Shown here piece after piece: positions 22,970 to 33,117 of a stretch of DNA of 64,000 nucleotides. Made by a program: the position numbers and the translations under genes. The notes beneath the pieces were generated by a model. The model was not told the origin of the DNA, did not search any database, and saw only the letters and a program-made list of their open reading frames with translations. This DNA comes from Viscum album (Eukaryota; Streptophyta; Magnoliopsida; Santalales; Viscaceae). How positions within the stretch are numbered: position 1 is the stretch's first letter; every line of letters starts with the position of its first letter. Where the stretch lies: positions 364,202,067-364,266,066 of the forward strand of contig OY728157.1 in NCBI GenBank assembly GCA_963277665.1. Reading direction: 5' to 3'.

Positions 22970-25720
22970 CTCAATCCGATGCATTGTGTGACTAGTATGA
23001 CTAAAAGTGTGTCTTTTTATTTAAAAATGACATTAATTTTATTAAAAAGGACAAGTGGCATACTCAAAACTAATAAAAACATTCATATTGTTTTGATATT
23101 TTATAAAAATGATACATAAGTCATTTTTGATGTGTAGGAATCATTCTCACCTAAATCCGATAAATGGTGTTCTAGGTATGACTCAAAGTGGCCTTTATTA
23201 GTTGAAAATTAACATTTTAGTTCAAACGTGTTTCACTCACTAAAAACCAAGAAAACACACTCAGATTATCTTTATAATTTACTAAAATGACTTATATGTC
23301 ATTTTTTATGTATAGGAATCTGTCTCACATCAAACTGACCCATGATGTGATAGATATGACTCAAAGTGAGTCTTTTCAGTTTAAAATGACATTTTAGTAA
23401 AAAGGTTAAGTGACATACTCAAAACTAAGAAAACATTTTCATATTATTTTGATACTTTAGTAAAGTTATCCCTTATTTATTTATGATGTGTATGAATCAG
23501 ACACACCTTAATACAATACATGATGTGCCCAGTATGACTTAAAGTGGTTGTTATGACTTTTAAATTGAAATTTTAGTTTAAATAGTTTGTCACTCACTAA
23601 AAATCTTGAAAAAATTATTGTATTGTCTCTATAATTTAGGAAAAAAAATTCATAAGTCATTTTTGATGTGTAGGAATCTGTCTCACATCAAACCGACACA
23701 TCACATGACCCGTATGACTCAAAGTGTGCATTTCAAGTTTAAAATAACATTTTAGTAAAAAAGATAAGTGACATATTCAAAATCAAGAAAATTCATTCAT
23801 ATTGTTTTGATACTTTACTAAAAAAATCCATAAACCATTTTTGATGTGTATGAATTAGCCTAACCTCAATATAAGGAATGGTGTGACCAGTATGACTCAA
23901 AGTGTGTCTTTTTATTTAAAATTTAAATTTTAGTAAAAAAGAAAAGTGACATACTCAAAACCAAGTAAACACATTCATATTATTTTGATACTTTAGGAAA
24001 AAAATTCATAATTCATTTTTTGATGTGCCGGAATGAGATACACCTCAATCTGATACATGGAGTTCTCGGTATGACTAAAATATTCTGTTATCAATTTAAA
24101 ATCGACAATTTAGTTCAAAATGCGTGTCACTCACTAAAAAATGAGGAAACATGCTATGATTTTCTTGATAATTTTGAAAAAATATTTGAAAGTCATTTTT
24201 GATGTGTAAGTATCAATCTCATATAAAAATGACATATGATGTGACTGGTATGAATCAATTTTCATATTTTTAGTTTAAAATTACATTTTAGTAAAAAACA
24301 CAAGTGACATACTCAAAACTGATAAAATGAATTCATATTGTTTTGATACATTAGGAAAAAATCCATAAGTCATTTGTGATGTGTAGGAATTAGCTTGACC
24401 TCAATCCGACGCACAATGTGACCGGTATGACACCAAGTGAATTTTTTATTTAAAATTGACATTAATTTTAGTAAAAAGGATAAGTAAAATACTAAAAATA
24501 ATAAAAAACATTCATATTTTTTTGATATTATTGTAAAATGATTCATAAGTCATTTTTATGTGCATGAATTAGCTGTACCTCAATTCGATACACGGTGTAC
24601 TCGGTATGACTAAAAGTGTTTGTGATATGTTTAAAATTGATATTTTAGTTCAAAACATGTTTCACTCACTAAATAATAAGAAAACAAATTCTAATTATCT
24701 TGATAATTTAGTACAATGATTCATAAGTCAATTTTGACTTTTAGGAATCAGTATCAAATCAAACCGAAACTGACACACGATGTGATCGGTATAACTCAAA
24801 GTGCATCTTTTCAGTTTAGAATAATATTTTATAAAAAAAAATACAAGTGACATGCTAAAAAATGAGCAAATTTAGTCATATTGTTTTGATACTTTAGGAA
24901 AATGACCCATAAGTAATTTTTGACATATAGGAATTATGATCACTTCAATCTAGTGCATGGGGTGACTGATATGACTCCAAGTGTGACATTTTATTTAAAA
25001 TTTAAATAAATTTTATTAAAAAGGAAGCGGGACACGATCAAAACCAAGAAAAAACTTTTATGTTATTTTAATAAATCTTTAAAATGATACATAAGTTATT
25101 TTTGATGTGTATAAATCATCCGAACCTCAATCAGAAACATGGTGCGCCTAGTATGACTCAAAGAGTCTATTATCAGTTTAGAATTGAAAATTTAGTTCAA
25201 AACATGTCTCAATCCATGAAGACCAAAAAAATGTGATTTTATTTTCTTGATTATTGATAAAAATGATTAACAAGTAATTTTTATATGTAGGAATTAGCCT
25301 TATCTCAAACTGACACACAATGTGATTGGTATAACTCAAAGTGCGTGTTTTTAGTTTAAAATGAAAATTTAGTAAAAACACGAGTGACGTAATCAAAACT
25401 TAGAAAATTCATTCATATTATTATGTTAATTTAGGAAAATTATCCATAGGTCATTTATGATATTAAGTAATTAGATTCACCTCAATCTAATGCATGATGT
25501 GACCGGTATGATTCTAAGCGTGGTTTTTTATTTAAAATTGAAATTGATTTTAGTAAAAAGGACAAGTGAAAAACTCAAAACCAAGAAAACACATTCCAAC
25601 TATTTTGATATTTTAGTAAAATGATATTTAAGTCGTTTTTTATGTGTAGGTCTTAGCCGGATCTCAATATAATACACGGTGTGCCCAGTGTTACACAAAG
25701 TAGCCATTGTCAGTGTATTT
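22970..25720 (+). repeat. Satellite array 1, about 180 bp monomer, 16 units, trimeric higher-order pattern
   Basis: The word (g/a)gtatgactcaaagtg and variants recur at 23,000, 23,181, 23,359, 23,537, 23,717, 23,895, 24,074, 24,253, 24,430, 24,609, 24,794, 24,974, 25,155, 25,334, 25,511 and 25,693, a mean step of 179.5 bp. Each unit also has tttgatgtgtaggaat and cctcaat.cgac. Three monomer types can be told apart by the block after 'acattttag': one with gttcaaa..gtttcactcacta, two with taaaaa..aagtgacatactcaaaa that differ by 'tttttattt' or 'tcagttt'. They cycle in threes (about 537 bp), with one monomer missing between 23,359 and 23,537. The array lies inside CACTA-1 near its 3' end. Confidence 0.92.
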
Positions 25721-26050
25721 TTAACATAAGAAAGGAGGTTTCAAATCATTCGAAAAAGTTACATCTTTAGGTTTTAAATAATACATCTAGTCTTTTAATG
25801 TTCCATCAAGTGAGAAGGTGGATTCTTTTTCTCGAGTTGGGTTGGTTTGTTCAGAATCTGATGCCATGATCTTACATTTTTAGAGGGGGTTTGGTTCCAA
25901 AGATAATGAAACATTGATTTTTTTAATTTTTTTATTGTACTTGATAATTTAATTATACAAAAAATTGTTTGAAATATCAATAATATAGTATTTTTATGTA
26001 TTTGTGATGTAATTTTTTTAGTAAAATTATGAATTTTCTATATACAGGAT
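25721..26050. other. CACTA-1 sequence between satellite and 3' terminus
   Basis: About 330 bp of unique-looking sequence without a convincing frame or repeat. It links the last monomer to the subterminal repeats. Confidence 0.35.
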
Positions 26051-26260
26051 TCTGCTGTAGTGTGCTATAATTCAAATAGAGGACTTAAGAAGTATAGACT
26101 TTATCATTTCTATTTTTAGCACTAATAAAGTCCCCCTTTATCGGATCTAATTAAAGAATTGATAAAGGGACCCCTTTTAATGGTGCTTAGTACAACATCA
26201 TTTTTTTAGTGCTATTAATGTCCATTTTGCATGCTGTTAAAGGGATGATCTGTGGTAGCG
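26051..26260 (+). repeat. CACTA-1 3' subterminal repeats and terminus
   Basis: Begins with ttctgctgtag, which aligns to ttctgctgcag at 58,858 in CACTA-2, and continues with tagcactaataaag, attgataaaggg and tttttttagtgctatta. It ends gtggtagcg at 26,260, where CACTA-2 has gtagtagtg at 59,122. The shared order over about 200 bp defines the 3' end. Confidence 0.65.
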
Positions 26261-26870
26261 CATCCTTAATATGAAATCATTATCTTAAATTTGTTCCCAG
26301 ATTAACTGCTATCATTAGAGATTGTAATGATATAAAGCTATTGGATTGATGACCTATTTTGTGAGAAAATGAGATATTTAGTTGGGACTAGTGACATTTA
26401 CTCATAGGAAGTTACGACTGATTTCCCACTAGTTAGAGAACTTGACTTTTTGTATAATAGATGAGTTTTAGGATTAACATCCTGTGGTTGTATAGGAGTA
26501 TATAGATGTTTTTTCTAGATTAAATTCCAAGATTTACCCCTCTCCAATATATTTAATTCTATATTATTTTTTATCATGGGACCATATCAATATCATTAAT
26601 AACATATAAAATTTCCTCAACTAAGCTCTAGTAGCAGAAGCTTCAGTTATAGGACCTTTTAAAGAAAGGTTTTCTAAGAATATGTGTGTCATTCTTATGA
26701 ACCTTTTTTTATTTACCAAGAATGTGAACATGATCTTGATATTTGGAAAATATTATCAGTACCTAAACCAAGGGAAAATCAATGATAAATACCCTCAATT
26801 TAGGATCAATGACTGCTTCAACTACCACAGATCATGCCTTTCCCAGCACCAGATTTTATTGTTGCTAAAC
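26261..26870. other. Unassigned sequence right of CACTA-1
   Basis: About 610 bp of ordinary composition with no recognised domain. A 66-codon frame at 26,682-26,882 has no family resemblance. It separates CACTA-1 from a second set of CACTA terminal words, so it may belong to another, mostly lost, element. Confidence 0.35.
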
Positions 26871-27030
26871 ATAAAGTGTTGATAAATGGGTAATATTTAT
26901 CAGTGCTAGATAAAAGTGATGATAAAGGTAACTTTTATCAGTGTTAAAAAATGTTTATACAGGTGCACCCTTTTTAGTGCTTTTTTAGCACTGATAAAGG
27001 TGGATCTCTATCAGCGACATTCCTATCATA
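26871..27030. repeat. Orphan CACTA terminal fragment
   Basis: Words gataaa, tttatcagtgcta, aggtaac and a ggtgcaccc block occur in the same order as the 5' subterminal region of CACTA-2 (41,930-42,040). They are followed by ttttttagcactgataaagg. No internal CACTA sequence goes with it in the expected direction. It is either a solo terminus or the true outer end of a larger composite with 9,105. Confidence 0.5.
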
Positions 27031-27311
27031 GATAAAAACTTTTAATAAAAATATTATTAATATATATATAAATATCATATTTTTGTTCAAATTTTTTTTA
27101 TTTATATACATTAATTAGAAAATTCATGTATATAATTAATATAAATATGATATATTAATATTTTTTTAATAATTCAAAATATATATATAATTTTTTTTAA
27201 AAAATATTTAAAAAATTATAAATAAATAAATGTATATTTAAATAATTATAAAATTATAATAAATATATTATTATTTTTATAATTATATATATTTATATAT
27301 TAATAAATATA
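27031..27311 (+). repeat. AT-rich repeat cassette
   Basis: Nearly complete AT cassette, including the left-hand blocks also present at 3,700-3,840 (atacattaattag, ataaatatgatatatt) and then the standard series ending tatatattaataaatat. Plus orientation. It abuts the ATG-side end of gag-like copy 5 at 27,312. Confidence 0.7.
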
Positions 27312-29862
27312 TGATGGGAAGAAGAATGCAGTTCCGAGGGCTTATCCATGGAGATTCATGAGGAGATTAGGGATTTCCTCACCCATGGGGATTCCAAACT
27401 ACTTAGGATCTCATCTTTTTGCTGGAGAGGGACCCATTCGATGCATCTCAACCTGATAGAGATAGGGTTATGCCTCACATGTTAATATGATCTTATAGGA
27501 GATAACTTCTACAATTGGGGATGAAGAAAATGATAGTCAAAAGATTCATCTCCTCCTTCTAAAGATGCAATTGAAGAAGATGGACTGAAAGTTATGGTTA
27601 AAGAATCCCAATCTCCAATATCTTTTATGGATTTAGTTAAAGGTAGAATCATCAAGAAAGGATCGTTGGTCATGTGGTAGGGAACCCTAATTCCATGTTG
27701 GAGTGGCTGAATATGTGTAAGATCTCTCTTATTACTCATCTCGTTATTCCAAAGGGAACTAAACCCAATCAATTATAGGATCTGGTAAGCCGAGTCTCTT
27801 TGATTTGGGGTTTCTATAAATTTAAATGCATATCAATAGGGTGTGGCTTCTTTAATTGCCTATTTTAATCTGTTGATTTTCTTTATAAGGCTTGGGGATT
27901 TGGATCCCTATATCTAAAGCTAGTTTTATTTCATATTCATGAATGACCAATTGATTTTGACCATTTCTCTATCAGAAATTTCTTTTCTTAGGTTTTTATA
28001 AGGATCTACAAACTATCCTGGATCCTTTGGAACCTGAAAATCCTATATGATATTATAGATTTTGTAGGGGTTACCATTTGAATGGATAGAGAAATTGAAT
28101 TATCCATGTATAAGAATTATTCTAGTATTTTGATATAGATGGATCTAATTTTAAATCTGATTGATAAAATCATTTTATATATGTACAATTATGATATTAA
28201 TTTGAGAATTGACTATAAGAGGAGGAATTAATTTGGTGAATCTTGTATGGTAATAGGATATTTGAAGGAAAATTAATTTAAATATAGATCTTGTGTTTTA
28301 TTCTCCATTAAGGGGCCACCAAAATATGATTGTACAAAGAAGTCCATGAAGGTTGATGCTTTGTAGAAAGTCTAAAATTCTAATTGGTAATTGAAGGGAC
28401 AAGATTATAAGGGGTGTTTTTATCCTAGATATCTTCCAACTATGGAACCCATGATTAATAGGGTGAATTAGGTGTTTTCTAAGGATGTTTAAATTTAATA
28501 TGATCAGATGGATGGTGCCTTTCTAGGGTATAATATTAGTTCCATTGTGATATGGAGTCAGCTACTGACTCGATACATCTTGGAAAGTAGCCAACGTATT
28601 TAGGCATATTGTTGGGAAGAGATCATGGATCATAGAAAGATAAATTTAATGAGGAATTAGTGTATTGGGACATCATTGATATGGAAAAGTATGAGAAATA
28701 TGACCTTGAAGCTGCTATTAAAAAATGTGTTGATCAATAGTTGTGGAAAGAACAAAGGATTGTCTCCTCTATGTATCATAAGGTAAAAAATGGATGTGAA
28801 GGTTTTTGTAAGTTCTAAACACATAATAAGATCTCCACACATTCAATATGAATGTTATGTAAATAATTGTTGTTCTGATATGAAGAAAGGTATAGGATCT
28901 AACAGTGCTTTGGACAAGGTGTTACCTCTTCCAATTGCAGAGAAAGTTATGAACAAATCTAGGAATCATGGAGTTCAAGAAGTGGACCCTAGAAGTGGTT
29001 ATCAAGGGGAGAGGAGAACTATATCTACACTAAACCAAATTATTAAGAACTCCAAGTGTTCTAGTAAACCTATTGATACAATCCGCGAGGTTACTAACCC
29101 CAGTACAATGCTGGGCACTTCTCATTCAAATGTTTTGTCTCGAACACTTCCATCGTGAAACATGGTGGAGATTGAGCCTGCAGAAAATATTAACTACACT
29201 GATAATACAAAGGATATGAGTCATATTAACATCTTTCAATTGGAAACATAACATGATCCTCTTAAAACAAAAATGAAATACCCCTCCAAAGACACAACTT
29301 GACATGCTGAGAGTCAGGATGCAAATCAGATTGCTAAGGTGGTAGCAGAGTGAAATATTGACTAATACATAGTTAATAGAGGTTGTTATTACTAGGTAGT
29401 GACCTACATGGGGATTAAAGAAAATCATAATAATGTAAAAGTTAGTGGTTATATTTACACACACAATTCATTTGAAGTACTTGCCTTAAAATGTAATGAA
29501 GAAGATGAAAAAAATTATGGATGTACCTAATGTAAATGATTTTAGGGATGACTTTAATTATGATATTATAGACGATGGAGGTGGGACATAGTAATAGGAC
29601 AAGACATGGAGGATAGGTCAAAATCCTCTTGGTTGTGGTCATGGGTGTGGTCGACATAACCTGAGTCTTCACACCTAGAAGAAAATCAAAGAAAATCATG
29701 GTATTTTACCTTTATTTTTGTGTTTTTGTGGCTTTTATGACTTGGATTTTTTTTTCTTATCCTTGTATTTCGGTTGGAGGAAGATTTTCCTTGTTCGACT
29801 ACATCTTCCTCTGTTATGTTTTTATTTAATTAATTAAGTGTCTTAGACCCCATCTTGTTGAA
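27312..29862 (+). pseudogene. DUF4283/zinc-knuckle gag-like element, copy 5
   Basis: Plus-strand relic starting immediately at an ATG-containing sequence next to the AT cassette, with no visible 5' UTR. The DUF4283 region is recognisable near 28,075-28,215 (MDREIELSMYKNY, NYDINLRIDY) but badly broken. An open piece at 28,790-29,158 is Ser/Lys/Pro-rich, as expected of the long disordered middle part of such proteins. The end (29,830-29,862) has ccccatcttgttg, comparable to the AACCATTTTGG end of other copies; the stem-loop is not preserved. It faces copy 6 tail-to-tail across 215 bp of AT cassette, the same layout as copies 2 and 3. Confidence 0.62.
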
Positions 29863-30077
29863 AAAATATATATTAATAAATATATATAATTATATAAATA
29901 TATTTATAAATATATTCAAATATTTATAAATATATTTATCTATAATTATAATTATAAAAAAATATATTTAAATAATAAGTATATTTATTATATTTATAAT
30001 TATATATATTTATACATATATATAATTATATAAATATATAAATATATAAAAATATATATGATTTTATAATATACTCA
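29863..30077 (+). repeat. AT-rich repeat cassette shared by two element tails
   Basis: AT-only block between the 3' ends of copies 5 (+) and 6 (-), with the standard block order in plus orientation (aataataagtatatttattatatttataa). Confidence 0.65.
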
Positions 30078-32255
30078 TAATGAAGTAGACCATGGATTAA
30101 AATAAATGATCCTGGAAAATTTATTATAAAATGAAAAGTACAAAAGTGAGGAAAGTAGGGGTTTACAGTGAAAAACATTGGCATCAACAACACCATAAAA
30201 ATAAAAAACATCAAAATTCACCTTCTTTTCAGTATTCTGCCCCTTCGAGAGCCACCCCAACCTTTTAGGTGACTGCCCTTCTTCCATTGCTTAGGCACCT
30301 TCCAAGTATCATCCCAGTCATAAATACCCGATGAGTCATCCTCCTCATTATGAATCTTAATACCTCTAACAAAATCATTTTCAGTAGACACAATAGAAAA
30401 ATATTTATTTGAGGCATTACCCTTCATATCAATAGTGCTCTTTTCTCCCGGAGAATTGCCAAATTCCTCCCAAAATACTTTCTCATTTTGAGATCTATTA
30501 ATAATACCAAGTAAAGAAAATTTATTTAAACTAGGATAAAAAATTAGAAGGTCAATGATACCCTCCCCAATTGCCATCTTTCTATCTAGTGAACCATCAA
30601 TGAAAAGTATACTTGGTGAAGCTTCATGACCCAGCTGCTCCTATTCCTATGAAATATTCACATGAAGGAGAGATCTACACTTATTAGAAGTTACCATATA
30701 AAATCGTTCATCATCTATAGGGGAAGATACACCAAAAAATGTGATTAAAATAACATTGGAGAGATAATGTTTAAATGCTTCATTATGATATGAAGCATCA
30801 TTTATAATGCCAGCCTATAGGGAAGAGCTCTACCCCTTCATGGCCACCTGATCTTTAAATTGAACTATTGTTCATCCTATCATAAAAAATTCACTTGAAC
30901 TCTAAAATAAAAGTGAATCTGTCATTTATTTCTTACATTTCCAGTGGCTATAGGAGAGTAAGTGCTTATTTTGATTCAGATACCTGTCCACATCACCCTG
31001 CCCTAATTTTTCAGGGTCCAACTCATCCCCACCACCAACCTTCTCATCAGAATAGGAAACCCATGGATGCAATTGCTTTTATAAAAGAGCCTAACTCACT
31101 TTATTGCTACTATAATCCTTCCTCTTAGAGGTTTTATCCATTTGTTGGATTCCAGAATCCTTAATAGTAGTATCAGCAATTTGTTTTTCAGTTTGAGCTG
31201 CTAAGACCAACACCAAACCTTACTTCAAAATGTTGGAATATGAAGCACCATTAATCATCTGCCCCTGGAAAAGAATTCCCTGGAGCTACATCTTCTTGCT
31301 ACCTGAATGAAGCCTCTTGAAAAGGTCTGTTGCAATATTTTTCCAAATGCCCTTGGATACCACATTTTGATCATTTGATAACCCTTTGACATGAATATTT
31401 TTATGCCCAATAAAGCTATACACATCACATATATGATTCATCTTTTCATACTATACTCTAATTTTAATCACATCATTGCAGGTAGATAAAATAACCTTGT
31501 CAATACGAGTTTCACTTAAATCAATTTCCACTTTTATTCTGACATAGTGGTTAAATATTACCATTTCAGTCTCTAGATAAAGTCAAATAGGGATCCCTAT
31601 TGATGCCACGATGTTAGGGAGTTTTTTAGATGATAAAAAATCTAGTTGAGACCATATAACTAAACCTAGACCTATGCATAAGTGTTCTTGACATTAGCCA
31701 AATTTAAGGCATATGACTATTTGTGAACACGAAACAAACTAGGCTTTAGAGATAGAAAACCATGGCTCTAAGACTTCTGTTTGAAATCCACAGAGGGGAA
31801 AATACAATGATCAAATCTACATCCAAGAGAGACATAGTACCGACTAGAAAACCCCATAAGGTAGAGATTATACATACCAGGTCATCTTGATGCCATGAAT
31901 TTTCACCCCGCGGAAGAACCGGCCTTCCAACGATCAAGTTTTTAAACATCAACAATGTTTTATAGAACATATTATAGTTTTATTTAACATGAACCATAGA
32001 TCCCTTCTTGATGATTCTTCCAATAATCAAATCTCTCTAAAAAGTGAACAAACAAGAACCATCAACTTCCCTCAGAAGATTCACATCAGAAGCTTCATTC
32101 TCCATGGAATCGCCTTTTTAAGATCGCTCAATGCAACATACACTAGTGAGGAGCTCCTCTAGATATGAATAATCACAAGGGAAGGACATCATAGAAGTAG
32201 GGATCAATCTTCATTACTGTCACAGTGAGGGGAGAGCTCATTGAACCCCATCCTC
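30078..32255 (-). pseudogene. DUF4283/zinc-knuckle gag-like element, copy 6
   Basis: Minus-strand relic. The DUF4283 core lies near 31,440-31,640 (HYVRIKVEIDLSETRIDKVI), followed by knuckle 1 (CDVYSFIGHKNIHV), in which Cys4 is Tyr and Cys14 is Val. The C-terminal 119 codons are open at 30,218-30,577 and align with copy 2: NKFSLLG, VFWEEFG, then WKVPKQWKKGSH and WGGSR, ending in a basic ...LKRR. The coding strand begins opposite 32,255 with an ATG context and a GAGCTCTCC word shared with copy 1. Frameshifts and stops lie between these parts. Confidence 0.7.
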
Positions 32256-32685
32256 GTATAATTCATTATATAATTATATATAATTATAAAAATATATTTA
32301 TAATTATATAAAAGTATTTTCTAATATATTTATTTATAATTAGAATTATATATAAACAAGTATATATTTAAATGATTATAGAATTATAATAAATATTTTT
32401 AAATAATAAATATATTTATTATATTTATAATTATATATACTTATATTTTAATAAATTTATATAATTATATAAACATATATAATTATATAAAAATATTTAC
32501 AATTATATGCCAATATTTATAAATATATATATTTATAATTATAAATATAAATAAATAAATAAATATTTAAATAATTATAAAATTATAATAAATATATTTA
32601 AATAATGAATATAGTTTTTTATATTTCTAATTAAATATACTTATATATTAACACACACACACACACTCACACACCAAGATGGTGG
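32256..32685 (+). repeat. Two tandem AT cassettes ending in a CA microsatellite
   Basis: Two successive copies of the standard AT block series (centred about 32,400 and 32,590) in plus orientation. They show that the cassette can be tandemly repeated with no element between. The second ends in a (CA)n run at 32,652-32,683. Confidence 0.7.
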
Positions 32686-33117
32686 GAACCATGGGTTAAA
32701 AACCCATGGCCCCGAATACGGGGATGCAAAAGAGTGAAAGCACACGCGCTACAAAAATACAGAGAGCAAACCAAGCCATCCGGCTTCCACAATCTACTAT
32801 AGAGAACATGAAAAAAGAAAACAAAAGAAGAAAATTACTAACCGTTACTGATATTTTTTTCACCCTGACCCCGAGGATGACATCCCCTCTATTTAGGAGT
32901 GAACCAAGGGAACCTCGATCATATGAAATCTTAGTTGTCTTTTCCTTAGCCTCACTTGATGCTTGTTAATTCATGCTTGATTCAAGATCAGAGGGTTTTC
33001 CATCCTTTCATAACTCATTCTCCAAGGTTTCCATGTTGTCTTTTAGCTAGAGGCCTCATATCCACTTCAATGTTGTATCCCTCCTAAAGAGATTGATACT
33101 CAACCCCACCTACAAAC
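32686..33117 (-). pseudogene. DUF4283 gag-like element, 3' fragment (copy 7)
   Basis: Minus-strand 3' end of the family, with the stem-loop CCATGGGTTTTTAACCCATGG (32,692-32,712) preceded on the minus strand by GGGGC and followed by CACCATCTTGG. Upstream sequence on the minus strand to 33,117 includes a short Ser/Gly piece and is cut by the start of the gypsy LTR, so the retrotransposon inserted into this copy. The remainder, if any, lies beyond the window. Confidence 0.55.

Larger units (their letters stand above)
9105..26260 (+). mobile_element. CACTA-1, degenerate En/Spm element with internal satellite
   Basis: Roughly 17 kb class II element, plus orientation. The 3' end is defined by alignment to the 3' end of CACTA-2: ttttttagtgct..., then a GC-richer stretch, then gtggtagcg (26,252-26,260), where CACTA-2 has gtagtagtg. 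The 5' edge is set where CAC and ATCAGT/GATAAA words begin; a clean CACTA terminus is not preserved. Inside, in order: a leader with pyrimidine-rich sequence, a gag-like insertion, TNP2, DUF4218, DUF4216, a Ptta/TNPA-like pair of segments, a Ulp1-type protease remnant, and a 16-unit satellite. This is the known gene order of plant CACTA elements, with the satellite as an addition. All frames are broken. Confidence 0.75.
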
